Shown here: positions 7,499 to 15,615 of the stretch, in pieces
Layout: each line of letters opens with the position of its first letter
Position numbering within the stretch: the stretch's first letter is position 1
Source of the DNA: JBBSJT01 sp041691015
Lineage (GTDB): Bacteria; Chlamydiota; Chlamydiia; Chlamydiales; Parachlamydiaceae
Reading direction: 5' to 3'
DNA: 21,923 nt
Assembly: GCA_041691015.1 (NCBI GenBank)
Contig: JBEPVN010000036.1
Coordinates: 1-21,923 of the forward strand
Notes under the pieces: model-generated
What the model saw: only the letters and a program-made list of their open reading frames with translations
What the model was told of the DNA's origin: nothing
The model's database searches: none
Program-made: the position numbers and the translations under genes

Positions 7499-9126
7499 AC
7501 TCCAAACCAAGTAATTCCAGGTATTTCCCCCGTTCCAATTCTGTGTATAAGCATACTTGGATTATACAAGTTTTGATTTACACGAAATTCCTTGTTTTCA
7601 TATAAAGAAACGGTTTCTTTAGTCCCATCATCTAATGTTCTTGAATATTCACGTTTTGACCAAAAAAAACGATGTACCAGATGCACTAATAAATAAGCGA
7701 TCGTGCGTTGAAAAAGAGCGATAATTCCGAAAATATAATTAAGAGGAAAGCTAAACTTAGATTCGAGTAAAGGATGCCTAAAGTAATTCGGAATTAATCC
7801 GCCGTCTTCTTTTTTGCCAAATTTGTTCTCAAAAATCATTTGAAAATCGGCGGAGCAATTATTGCCGGAAAATTGAAAATTCCAAATATCCCTTCCGTAT
7901 TTTGTCATAAGGTCTTCAGTGTCTTCGATGCTTAAAAGATGGGGGGCTGCTCCATGAATTCTTTGAGAATAAAAAGGTGTTGGATCCGGATAAGTAAACT
8001 CTGCCTCTACACTATTTCCAACAAAGCAGGCTTCCTGCCATTGAGTCTGAGGAAAGTCTTTTGCGTATTTGCCAAAAGGATAAACGCGATAGAGATCGTT
8101 TCCAATTGGATAATAAACAGTCGATGCTCCATGGGCATTATCCGTATGATAGGGTTCAAGACAACTTGCCTCTATCGTAACAACACATGGTTTATCATTT
8201 GTAATGACAATCTTGAACATCTGTTCCAATTCTTGCTTTGAAATCGTCAAAAAAGTTGGAAGTTTCTCCCAAAATCTCGCCTCTTTAGTATTCAAAGCAA
8301 TTTCTTGACCATCGTGATAAGTTTTTAACTTTTGTGGTCTAAAAGCAAGCATTCCATCATCTTGAAAAACTTCCATCGTTGCAGGAAGCCGCTTCATCTG
8401 CCATTTTTTTTTGATCTCTCCCCATTTAAGGCTGATACCTCCATTTAGGTCAATGTTTGCATCATCATTCAAAATTGAAACAAATTCGCCATTGATCTTG
8501 AACTGAAGATCTTTTTCTTTAGCATCATTTTGAAGAGGAATTTTTTCGATTTTTAAAACTTCAATATTGTACTTTTTAAAAAAACCGACCCTAATGGTAA
8601 GCAGCGAATTTTTAAGATCTATAGAACATGTCTTAAAATATTGTACAAGGATTTTAATCGGAAAATTATCCCTGAAAATGAGCTTAAAGCTCTCATCTAA
8701 AGCTCTTTCATTTTGAAGCAGCACGTTAACGAATTTTTCGTATTTGGCAAGATCTTGAATTTTTGTCTTATCAGATAGAGATAATTTCTTGTCGGGAAAT
8801 AATGTTCCTGCCTTCCATTTTAAAAAAACAGCTTCCAATACTGATGTATCTGTAGAGTCTTTTAGAGGACTTAATCCCCCGCGGGAGGCTTTAATCCGGT
8901 AGTTCAATGAAATAACTTTTAGAACCGTGATCGTAAGTTCATATCGGAAATTACTGTTTAAACTCACGTTTTTGTCAAATAATTTAGCCTCGAGATTACG
9001 TCCGCAGGCTATTATTGCCTCATGAATCGATCCTATCTTAGACAAAAAAGTCATTTTAGTTTCGAGCGCATCAACTTCTTTGTTAAAACAGATGCCAACA
9101 TCTGTCCATCGATTTTCTTCTATCAT
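7495..9126 (-). CDS. Unknown protein, possible permuted papain-like (NlpC/P60-type) enzyme
   Basis: 543 residues. I do not recognise a named family with confidence. Residues 1-300 look alpha/beta with no clear motif. The 310-430 region has a beta strand ending in YHTDNAHGASTVYYPIG (326-342; H327, H332), then LYRVYPFGKYA (345-355) and a late cysteine in FSGNNCSADFQ (419-429; C424). A histidine on a strand followed about 90 residues later by an N-C helix start is the order seen in circularly permuted papain-fold proteins (LRAT, PPPDE and YiiX types). This function is an inference. A hydrophobic stretch at about 458-488 may be membrane-associated. It is the first gene of the photolyase operon, with its stop overlapping phrB by 4 bases. 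AAGG lies 8 bases before the ATG, inside a small hairpin. Confidence 0.75.
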   Translation of the reverse strand: MIEENRWTDVGICFNKEVDALETKMTFLSKIGSIHEAIIACGRNLEAKLFDKNVSLNSNFRYELTITVLKVISLNYRIKASRGGLSPLKDSTDTSVLEAVFLKWKAGTLFPDKKLSLSDKTKIQDLAKYEKFVNVLLQNERALDESFKLIFRDNFPIKILVQYFKTCSIDLKNSLLTIRVGFFKKYNIEVLKIEKIPLQNDAKEKDLQFKINGEFVSILNDDANIDLNGGISLKWGEIKKKWQMKRLPATMEVFQDDGMLAFRPQKLKTYHDGQEIALNTKEARFWEKLPTFLTISKQELEQMFKIVITNDKPCVVTIEASCLEPYHTDNAHGASTVYYPIGNDLYRVYPFGKYAKDFPQTQWQEACFVGNSVEAEFTYPDPTPFYSQRIHGAAPHLLSIEDTEDLMTKYGRDIWNFQFSGNNCSADFQMIFENKFGKKEDGGLIPNYFRHPLLESKFSFPLNYIFGIIALFQRTIAYLLVHLVHRFFWSKREYSRTLDDGTKETVSLYENKEFRVNQNLYNPSMLIHRIGTGEIPGITWFGV

Positions 9127-9135
9127 CTTGTAAGC

Positions 9136-9152
9136 CTTATGTTAAACATAAG
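9136..9152. promoter_or_regulatory. Small inverted repeat over the ribosome binding site of the 7495-9126 gene
   Basis: CTTATG (9136-9141) and CATAAG (9147-9152) are perfect inverted arms around a TTAAA centre. On the minus strand the second arm contains the AAG of the AAGG that precedes the ATG at 9126. The repeat could therefore be an operator or an mRNA hairpin that hides the ribosome site. Confidence 0.35.
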
Positions 9153-9167
9153 TTTTTAGCAGCCCCT

Positions 9168-9189
9168 CAATTTGTTTTCAACAAAATTG
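9168..9189. promoter_or_regulatory. Inverted repeat next to -35 box in divergent intergenic region
   Basis: CAATTT-GTT pairs with AAC-A-AAATTG across a TTC loop, with one bulged A. It ends at the -35 box of the plus-strand promoter at 9190, a position where a regulator could bind. No regulator is known from the sequence. Confidence 0.25.
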
Positions 9190-9218
9190 TTGGAAAAAAC
9201 TCTTAATTTTAGTATCAT
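9190..9218 (+). promoter_or_regulatory. Promoter of the 103-residue paralogue genes
   Basis: TTGGAA (9190-9195; 4 of 6 to consensus) and TATCAT (9213-9218; 5 of 6) are 17 bases apart. The start codon at 9253 lies 34 bases downstream and has a strong AAAGGA site at 9241-9246. Confidence 0.55.
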
Positions 9219-9252
9219 AACTATTATTTAAAATATTAACAAAGGATTATTT

Positions 9253-9564
9253 ATGTCTTTCTCAACATCATCCCCCAAATACCCACCCGTATCTTTTTCT
9301 GCGCAAGAACCTGTCATTGTATTTGATCACGACAAGATGGTCGCAAAAGCAAAAGAATTTGCAAACGAAGATTCCAAACTTGCCGCGTATATAGAAAACC
9401 TTTTGAAACATCCCGGATTCAAAAAAGATCCCAAACACTTCATCAATAATTGGGAATTTAGAATCTTGCAAGAAATGAGCCTTGATGAAACGGAAAGATC
9501 TGCGCATCTGTTTATACTGCAGCAGCCTGAATTCCATAGAGGAGCGCCTTCAAGCTGCCGCTAA
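9253..9564 (+). CDS. Small unknown protein, paralogue A of a tandem pair
   Basis: 103 residues, soluble, with no signal peptide or membrane segment. The AAAGGA site 6 bases before the ATG and the promoter at 9190-9218 support it as a real gene. The central region (about 31-66) contains AKEFANED, AAYIENLL and HPGFKKDP, then a tryptophan. It matches the next gene, also 103 residues, at about 15 of 36 positions, pointing to tandem duplication. The N-terminal 30 residues are Ser/Pro-rich and could be a disordered or secretion-signal region; that is speculation. Function unknown. Confidence 0.7.
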   Translation: MSFSTSSPKYPPVSFSAQEPVIVFDHDKMVAKAKEFANEDSKLAAYIENLLKHPGFKKDPKHFINNWEFRILQEMSLDETERSAHLFILQQPEFHRGAPSSCR

Positions 9565-9692
9565 TCCTAGCGAACAGGGACCTCTCTCGGGACGACATCT
9601 CAGGACAGTTTGAGAGCAGCTATAAAACAGTTGTAAGAATTCCGAAAATACAATAAGCTCATCCAATTATAAATTTTACAAGGATTTTTTAT

Positions 9693-10004
9693 ATGTCAGT
9701 TGGCTCACCTATTGGTTTTTTTTCAAATTATTTAGATACAAGACAAACATTACCATTGGAATTCGATCGCGAAGTAAAACCTCTAACCAATCATAAATTA
9801 TTATTGAAAGGTGCCCAAGAAATTGCAAAGGAAGATCAATTTCTCTTAGCTTTCATTGAAAATAAGTTGAATGATCCGGAATTTCGAACAAACCCAAGGC
9901 CGCATCTTACTAAATGGAGAGATCAGTGTTGGGATCTAAATTTTAGTTTAGCTGAGGAAGTGCTTGCCTTGAAATTTTTTGAAGATAATATAAACTTACT
10001 TTAA
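9693..10004 (+). CDS. Small unknown protein, paralogue B of a tandem pair
   Basis: 103 residues. AGGA (9681-9684) precedes the ATG by 8 bases. It shares with the preceding gene AxEIAxED, AFIENxL, DPEFxTNP and a tryptophan (conserved A, E, ED, L, A, IEN, L, P, F, P, W), while the ends have diverged. It is predicted to be a helical cytoplasmic or secreted soluble protein of unknown function. The 128-base gap to the first copy shows no clear terminator or promoter, so the two may be co-transcribed. Confidence 0.7.
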   Translation: MSVGSPIGFFSNYLDTRQTLPLEFDREVKPLTNHKLLLKGAQEIAKEDQFLLAFIENKLNDPEFRTNPRPHLTKWRDQCWDLNFSLAEEVLALKFFEDNINLL

Positions 10005-10007
10005 TTC

Positions 10008-10036
10008 TTGTGATTTTTCTTTTAAAAGACTAATAT
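10008..10036 (+). promoter_or_regulatory. Possible promoter of the gatCAB operon
   Basis: TTGTGA (10008-10013) and TAATAT (10031-10036) are separated by 17 bases, each 4 of 6 to consensus, and sit just ahead of gatC. Confidence 0.33.
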
Positions 10037-10061
10037 TGCTTTGATAATTAGGAGCTCTTTA

Positions 10062-10355
10062 ATGGCAAATCTCGACAAAGAAACAATAAAAAATTTAACG
10101 GAACTCTGTCGCATTGAATGCACAGAAGAAGAGCAAACAGCCCTTCTCCAGGATTTAAAAAAAATCATTGATTACATCGACCAATTAAATGAAGTCGATA
10201 CAGAAAACGTTATGCCTTGCAACCAAGTTTTAAGCGACATGGTCAATGTCACGCGGGATGATGTCGTCTCTGAAATAATGCCGCGGGAAGTTTTCTTGAA
10301 GAATGCCCCTTCCCACACCGGAGGCATGATCAAAGTGCCCAAGGTTTTAAATTAA
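10062..10355 (+). CDS. gatC: Asp-tRNA(Asn)/Glu-tRNA(Gln) amidotransferase subunit C
   Basis: 97 residues, normal for GatC. It is the small strap subunit that holds GatA to GatB in the GatCAB complex. Typical features are the helical N-terminus KETIKNLTELCRIE, the LQDLKKIIDYIDQLNEVDT helix and the C-terminal RDDVV with a VPKVLN-type end. Start choice: an in-frame TTG at 10041 would add seven residues, but AGGAG (10050-10054) fits only the ATG at 10062. It is the first gene of gatC-gatA-gatB; gatA follows after 26 bases. Confidence 0.95.
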   Translation: MANLDKETIKNLTELCRIECTEEEQTALLQDLKKIIDYIDQLNEVDTENVMPCNQVLSDMVNVTRDDVVSEIMPREVFLKNAPSHTGGMIKVPKVLN

Positions 10356-10381
10356 GGTATTAAATTAAAGGTCAAATCAAC

Positions 10382-11839
10382 ATGCATGAGTTATCTGCAA
10401 TCGAAATTCGAGATAAATTTTTAAAAGGTGAAATTTCAGCTGTTTCCATCTGTGAAACCTACCTTGCCCGGATTGCAAAATATGATGGGGAAATCGGCGC
10501 TTTTCTTTCTGTCTTCAATGAAAAAGCGTTGCAAAAAGCAAGAGAACTAGACAAAAAGCTTGCCCGCGGTGAAAAAATGGGAAAACTTGCAGCTATTCCA
10601 ATTGCGATAAAAGACAACATTCATGTCAAAGACGAAATCAGCAGTTGCGCTTCCAAATTTTTAACAAACTATAAAGCCCCATTTGATTCAACAGTTGTTT
10701 CATTATTGGAATCAGAAGATGCGATCATCATCGGAAAAACAAATCTTGATGAATTTGCCATGGGATCCTCAACTGAAAACTCTGCCTTGCAGACCACAAG
10801 AAATCCTTGGAATCTAAAATGCGTTCCGGGTGGATCCTCAGGCGGATCTGCCGCGGCTGTTGCCGCAAGGCTTGTTCCGATTGCTCTTGGAAGCGATACA
10901 GGGGGATCTGTCAGATTGCCTGCTGCATTTTGCGGCGTTGTCGGATTTAAGCCAACTTACGGCAGAGTTTCGAGGTTTGGTCTTGTAGCATACGGATCAT
11001 CGCTCGATCAAATAGGACCGATAGCAACGAGAGCTCTTGATGTCGCCTTGGTCATGGAAGTTCTTGGCAAACATTGTGAAAAGGATTCAACAAGCTTAAA
11101 TTCAGAGCCTGAAGATTACTTGAATAACAGTTTTTCTTTTCAAGGGATGAAAATTGGAATCCCTAAGGAATTTTTAAAGACACTTGCAGATGAGCCAAAA
11201 AAAGTATTTTATGATTCTCTTGAAAAATTAAAGACCTTGGGAGTAACTCTCGTAGATGTCGACCTCTCCGTTTTAAAATATTCAATTGCTGTATATTACA
11301 TCCTGGCAACAGCAGAAGCCTCAACAAATTTAGCGCGTTTTGACGGAATCAGATACGGCAATAGGTCAGTAAAGGCTAAAACACTTTCCGAAGTTTATAA
11401 TTTCTCAAAAGAAGAAGGCTACGGAAAAGAAGTTAAAAAAAGAATTTTGCTTGGCACCTACGTCCTATCTGCCGGCTATCAAAATGCTTACTATAAGAAA
11501 GCTCAAAAAGTCCGTACTTTAATTATTGAAAGCTTTAAAAATGCTTTTAAAGATTGCGATTTGATCGCAACCCCGGTAAGTCCTTTTGCAGCTTTTGAAA
11601 TAGGTTCCATCAAAGATCCGATCCAGATGTATTTGGAAGATATTTATACAGTGCCTATCAATCTGGCAGGTCTTCCCGCAATCAGCATTCCGGATGGTTT
11701 TTCAAAGGATGGCAAACCGATGGGTCTTCAATTGATAGGACCTCAAAAAGGCGATGTAAGCGTTATTTTAGCAGCTGCAGCTTTTGAAAAGGCTTCTCCA
11801 GAATTTACTAAAATTCCATCAAACGTGCAAGGAGCTTAA
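10382..11839 (+). CDS. gatA: Asp/Glu-tRNA amidotransferase subunit A (amidase)
   Basis: 485 residues, full length. GatA hydrolyses glutamine (or asparagine) and feeds the ammonia to GatB for conversion of Glu-tRNA(Gln) or Asp-tRNA(Asn). The amidase signature is complete: Lys K77 in AIPIAIKDN, cis-Ser S152 in PGGSSGGSAAAVAA and nucleophile S176 in GSDTGGSVRLPAAFCG. GFKPTYGRVSRFGLVAYGSS follows as expected for GatA. The gene lies 6 bases before gatB, which fits a single transcript and a fixed subunit ratio. Nothing looks broken. Confidence 0.97.
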   Translation: MHELSAIEIRDKFLKGEISAVSICETYLARIAKYDGEIGAFLSVFNEKALQKARELDKKLARGEKMGKLAAIPIAIKDNIHVKDEISSCASKFLTNYKAPFDSTVVSLLESEDAIIIGKTNLDEFAMGSSTENSALQTTRNPWNLKCVPGGSSGGSAAAVAARLVPIALGSDTGGSVRLPAAFCGVVGFKPTYGRVSRFGLVAYGSSLDQIGPIATRALDVALVMEVLGKHCEKDSTSLNSEPEDYLNNSFSFQGMKIGIPKEFLKTLADEPKKVFYDSLEKLKTLGVTLVDVDLSVLKYSIAVYYILATAEASTNLARFDGIRYGNRSVKAKTLSEVYNFSKEEGYGKEVKKRILLGTYVLSAGYQNAYYKKAQKVRTLIIESFKNAFKDCDLIATPVSPFAAFEIGSIKDPIQMYLEDIYTVPINLAGLPAISIPDGFSKDGKPMGLQLIGPQKGDVSVILAAAAFEKASPEFTKIPSNVQGA

Positions 11840-11845
11840 AATAAA

Positions 11846-13309
11846 ATGAGCATTTACGACAATTGGGAAGCAGTCATTGGCCTTGAAATTCATGCAGAAT
11901 TAAACACGCAGTCAAAATTATTCAGCTCAGCTCCAAATCGATTTGGCGATGAGCCAAACACAAATATCAACGAAGTATGCACAGGACAGCCAGGAGCTTT
12001 ACCTGTTTTAAACAAGGAAGCTGTCAAAAAAGCTGTGCAGTTTGGGTGTGCGATCAATGCAACTGTTGCAAAATTTAGCAAATTCGATCGAAAGTCTTAC
12101 TTTTATCCAGATAGTCCGCGCAATTTTCAGATCACTCAATTTGATCAGCCGATCGTACTTCACGGCACAGTCATTGCAGAGGTCAATGGTGAGGAGAAGT
12201 CTTTTGCCGTAAACCGCGCCCACTTGGAAGATGATTCCGGCATGCTGAAGCATTTTACAAACTTTACAGGGGTAGATTATAATAGAGCTGGCGTTCCTTT
12301 GATAGAAATCGTCTCAGAGCCTTGCATTCATACCCCAGAAGAAGCGATGGCCTATGCTTCTGCTGTCAAAGCCATTTTGCAATATACGGATGTCTCTGAT
12401 TGCAATATGGAAGAGGGGTCGCTTCGTGTGGATGCCAACATCTCCGTTCGGCTAAAGGGTGAAACAGGGCTTAGAAATAAGATTGAAATTAAAAATATGA
12501 ATTCCTTTAGCAATATGGGAATTGCTTTGCATGCTGAGATCAAACGGCAAATTCAAGAATATCTGAACCATCCGAATAAACCGCTTAACGAAGTGATCGC
12601 ACAAGCGACATACCGTTTTGATCCTGAAACTCAGTCCACGGTCTTGATGCGAAGAAAAGAACAGGCCGATGATTATCGATATTTTCCGGAACCGGACTTG
12701 GTTCCTATTGTATTAACAGATGCTTATATCGAAGAAATCAGAAAATTATTACCGGAACTGCCTATGCAAAGAGAGCGCCGTTATGTAAAAGATTTTGGGA
12801 TATCGACGCATAATGCCTTTATTTTAACGACCGATAAAAAACTTGGCGATTACTTTGAAGAGGCTCTAAAAGACTGCAAAGACGCTAAAATTTTGTGCAA
12901 CTGGATCATCGGTGAATTTACCGGGCGTTTTAAAGATACGGGTACGACATTACTTACCTCCGGCATATCTCCAAGCCATGTGGCAAAGCTTGTAAGTATG
13001 ATTGAAAACGGAACAATCAACGGCAAAATAGCAAAATCAGTCGCTGATGAAATGGTAGCAGATCCTGCAAAGGATCCAGAAGACATTGTGAAAGGAAACC
13101 CAGATTTTAGTCCGGTGAACGATATTTCAGAAATTTCATTGTTAGTAGACAAGGTGGTTGCTGAAAATCCTCAGTCGATTGTTGATTTTAAAGCTGGCAA
13201 AGATAAAGCTTTTGGCTTCCTTGTCGGTCAGGTGATGAAGCTCTCCCGCGGTAAAGCTTCTCCTCAGATTGTCAATGACCTCCTGAGCAAAATCATTTCG
13301 GAGCATTGA
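11846..13309 (+). CDS. gatB: Asp/Glu-tRNA amidotransferase subunit B
   Basis: 487 residues, full length. GatB binds and phosphorylates misacylated Glu-tRNA(Gln) or Asp-tRNA(Asn) and transamidates it. Signatures are VIGLEIHAELNTQSKLFSSA at the N-terminus, GQPGALPVLN, DRKSYFYPDSPRNFQITQFD, HLEDDSG, DYNRAGVPLIEIVSEP, EEGSLRVDANISVR, EIKNMNSF and RRKEQADDYRYFPEPDLVP. The C-terminal helical YqeY-like domain ends with KAFGFLVGQVMKLSRGKASP. AAGGAG (11829-11834), inside the end of gatA, precedes the ATG. The gene is followed by the long palindrome at 13343-13435. Confidence 0.97.
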   Translation: MSIYDNWEAVIGLEIHAELNTQSKLFSSAPNRFGDEPNTNINEVCTGQPGALPVLNKEAVKKAVQFGCAINATVAKFSKFDRKSYFYPDSPRNFQITQFDQPIVLHGTVIAEVNGEEKSFAVNRAHLEDDSGMLKHFTNFTGVDYNRAGVPLIEIVSEPCIHTPEEAMAYASAVKAILQYTDVSDCNMEEGSLRVDANISVRLKGETGLRNKIEIKNMNSFSNMGIALHAEIKRQIQEYLNHPNKPLNEVIAQATYRFDPETQSTVLMRRKEQADDYRYFPEPDLVPIVLTDAYIEEIRKLLPELPMQRERRYVKDFGISTHNAFILTTDKKLGDYFEEALKDCKDAKILCNWIIGEFTGRFKDTGTTLLTSGISPSHVAKLVSMIENGTINGKIAKSVADEMVADPAKDPEDIVKGNPDFSPVNDISEISLLVDKVVAENPQSIVDFKAGKDKAFGFLVGQVMKLSRGKASPQIVNDLLSKIISEH

Positions 13310-13342
13310 CTATGGGCCGCATCCAAATTAAGGATCAATTAC

Positions 13343-13435
13343 GGGCCCTAGCTTGACAGTATGACAGTTTTTTTTAACCCTTACGGTATAAGTATTGAGG
13401 GTTAAAAAAACTGTCATACTGTCAAGCTAGGACCC
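13343..13435. repeat. Long near-perfect palindrome between convergent gatB and hflX
   Basis: The left arm (13343-13383) and right arm (13396-13435) pair over about 39 positions, with one mismatch (at 13346/13432), one T of length difference (eight T against seven A) and one possible G-T pair near the loop. The loop is about 12 bases. Each arm contains CTAGCTTGACAGTATGACAG, then a T-run and AACCC. A transcript from either side would form a very stable hairpin, so a bidirectional terminator role is likely. It is far longer than an ordinary terminator and has its T-runs inside the stem rather than after it, so it may be an inserted palindromic repeat. Confidence 0.75.
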
Positions 13436-13468
13436 CTATATATTTAAAACGCTTTCTTGCAGGCTTGT

Positions 13469-14815
13469 TTATCTTATGTAATTGTCTTCCTCTTGCGGCG
13501 GATCCATCATGTATTTTTTGAGGCGTCCGGCAACTGATTCTGGCAAATCCACTTCCAAAATCACATCATTTTCTTCATAGCTTTGTGCAACTACATGACC
13601 TGTACGCATAATTTCGCTGACAATGGCATAGTCACTTTGAGGGACTTTTAACTTGATGATTTTACGAAAAGATTTGAGCTCTTTGATAATCATTTCCTGC
13701 AATTCATCAAAACCTGTTTTTTGCAGAGCCGATATGGGCACAGTTTTTGTGTATTTCAACCGAAGGCGGCGGATCATGCTTTGATCTTCGCACTTATCAA
13801 TCTTGTTAAGGACTGTAATGACCGGTTTATTTTCAGCATTAAGCTCTTTTAAAACTTCAAAAGTCGTGTTTGCCTGCTCCTCTGCCATCGGATGGCTGAC
13901 GTCGATCAAATGAATCAATACATCCGCCTGAATTGCCTCTTCGAGTGTGCTTTTAAAGGCAGCTACAAGAAGATGCGGTAATTTACGGATAAATCCTACC
14001 GTATCGATCAAAAGAATTTCCTGGGTGTCATGCAACTCAAATTTTCTTGTCGTAGTGTCTAGTGTTGCAAAAAGTTTATCTTCAACAAAGACGCTGCTTT
14101 CTGTTAAAGCATTTAAAAGAGTCGATTTTCCAGCATTCGTGTAGCCTATGATTGCAAAAACAGGAATTTCGGAGCGCTCTCTTGCGTTTCGTTGCGTCGC
14201 CCGGATAGCGCGGACATCTTCAATCTCTCTTTTTAAAAGATCTATTTTTTGTTTCAACAAGCGTCTGTCAATTTCAATTTGCTTCTCGCCTTCACCTTTA
14301 AGGTAGCCTCCGCCGCCACTGCCGCCTCCCCCTCCGGATTGTCTTGATAGGTGCGTCCATAAACGCTTTAGCCTTGGCGCATCGTACTTAACTTTCGCAA
14401 GTTCTATTTGCGCTTTTGCTTCTTTAGTTTGCGCTCTTGCTGCAAAAACATTTAAAATAACTTCTGTTCTGTCGATGACGCTTATTCCAAAAGCTTTTTC
14501 TAAGTTGCGCTGTTGTGCAGGTGTAATTTCATCATCGAAGATCACCAAATCCACTTGAAGTTCTTTTGAAAGATCGACAAGTTCCTGTAATTTTCCTTCT
14601 GTAACAAATGTCGCGGCATCATATTTTCTTATGACGCATGGTACTTTTTTAACCACGATTGCGCCATAAGTTTGCACAAGCAAATCCAGTTCTTCCAAAT
14701 GCTCGATACAAGTTTCTTTTTTGTCAGATCCTTTATATGCAGAAACAAGCAATGCTTTAGTTTCCTTCTTTGTCAGATCGGATTCTTTACTTTTAAGTGG
14801 AGGTTTTGATGTCAT
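13469..14815 (-). CDS. hflX: Ribosome-associated GTPase HflX
   Basis: 448 residues. HflX binds the large ribosomal subunit and rescues or splits stalled and heat-damaged ribosomes. The N-terminal HflX domain (about 20-200) includes VDLVIFDDEITPAQQRNLEK, IDRTEVILNVFAARA and the glycine-rich linker near 159-170. The G domain shows G1 GYTNAGKS (224-231), switch TLDTTTRKF with T254/T255, G3 DTVGFIRKLP (271-280) and G4 NKID (337-340). The TNAGKS form is normal for the family. The ATG overlaps the end of the PhnP-like gene by 23 bases. It is the last gene of its operon and reads into the palindrome. The neighbouring phnP-like gene is the arrangement I recall for Chlamydia hflX. Confidence 0.96.
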   Translation of the reverse strand: MTSKPPLKSKESDLTKKETKALLVSAYKGSDKKETCIEHLEELDLLVQTYGAIVVKKVPCVIRKYDAATFVTEGKLQELVDLSKELQVDLVIFDDEITPAQQRNLEKAFGISVIDRTEVILNVFAARAQTKEAKAQIELAKVKYDAPRLKRLWTHLSRQSGGGGGSGGGGYLKGEGEKQIEIDRRLLKQKIDLLKREIEDVRAIRATQRNARERSEIPVFAIIGYTNAGKSTLLNALTESSVFVEDKLFATLDTTTRKFELHDTQEILLIDTVGFIRKLPHLLVAAFKSTLEEAIQADVLIHLIDVSHPMAEEQANTTFEVLKELNAENKPVITVLNKIDKCEDQSMIRRLRLKYTKTVPISALQKTGFDELQEMIIKELKSFRKIIKLKVPQSDYAIVSEIMRTGHVVAQSYEENDVILEVDLPESVAGRLKKYMMDPPQEEDNYIR

Positions 14816-15614
14816 GGTATTTTTCCGCTTGAAATGTTAATTTCAAACCATCGTACGCCATTTGAATATTCGCTGGCAAGTAGGCATTTGTTTTTTCATG
14901 GTCAAGTTCATGAGCGATATGGGTGATATAAGTGTTTTTGGCATTGACTCTTTTTGCAAATTCTATAGCCTCATCCACAGTCAAGTGCATAAGTGAGGGT
15001 GTAAATCTTAAAGCGCTAATGATTAAGGTTTCAACACCTTCCAAATCTTTAAATATCGTCTCCGGAAAATGCTTGATATCAGAGATATATGCTAGATTGC
15101 CGCAAATAATGCCATTTATCGACATGTCGACTTGTGTGTAACTTAAATATTTAATTTTTAAACCTAAAAATTCAATTTGGCCTCGATCGGATTCAAAAGT
15201 TTTCAAAATAATTTTTGGTACTAGGATGGGATTGATGCAATCCTCTTTAAACATATAATCAAAACGTCTTTTGATATCATTTTTTGTTTCAATGGATAAA
15301 AGGCAGGGAAGAAAATGAGTTGGATCAATAAAAAATGCCCTCAAATCATCAAGACCTCCGATGTGGTCATAATGCGCATGCGTTAAAATCATCCCGTCGA
15401 GATGATTGATCTTTTCGCAAAGAGCTTGAGCTCTAAAGTCCGGACCGCAATCGATCAAAATATTTTTTCCTTCTGTAGATATGAGTCCAGAAGAGCGCAA
15501 ACGCTTATTAAACTTATTTTGAGAAGAGCAGACAGGACAGTGACAGCCAAGAACTGGCACACCCATCGATGCGCTTGTACCGAGGAATGTAAATTCAGCA
15601 TTTATAGCATGCAT
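14793..15614 (-). CDS. PhnP-like metallo-beta-lactamase-fold hydrolase
   Basis: 273 residues from the ATG at 15614. The metal site is explicit: THAHYDHIGGLDDLR, an N-terminal FLGTSASMGVPVLGCHC, LIDCGPDFR and the late THIAHELDHE. The cysteine cluster CHCPVC after the first loop matches the extra structural zinc site of PhnP-type cyclic phosphodiesterases. A cyclic phosphodiester or related substrate is likely; involvement in phosphonate use is not supported, since no other phn genes are present. Start choice: ATG 15614 lies 1 base after the upstream stop. The ATG at 15626 would add four residues and overlap the upstream gene by 11 bases. I could not separate the two by ribosome site. Confidence 0.88.
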   Translation of the reverse strand: MHAINAEFTFLGTSASMGVPVLGCHCPVCSSQNKFNKRLRSSGLISTEGKNILIDCGPDFRAQALCEKINHLDGMILTHAHYDHIGGLDDLRAFFIDPTHFLPCLLSIETKNDIKRRFDYMFKEDCINPILVPKIILKTFESDRGQIEFLGLKIKYLSYTQVDMSINGIICGNLAYISDIKHFPETIFKDLEGVETLIISALRFTPSLMHLTVDEAIEFAKRVNAKNTYITHIAHELDHEKTNAYLPANIQMAYDGLKLTFQAEKYHDIKTST

Positions 15615-15615
15615 C

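Noticed and set aside
9565..9692. Frameshifted C-terminal continuation of the first 103-residue gene
   Set aside because: Both paralogues are 103 residues and the region after the first stop shows no similarity to the end of the second.
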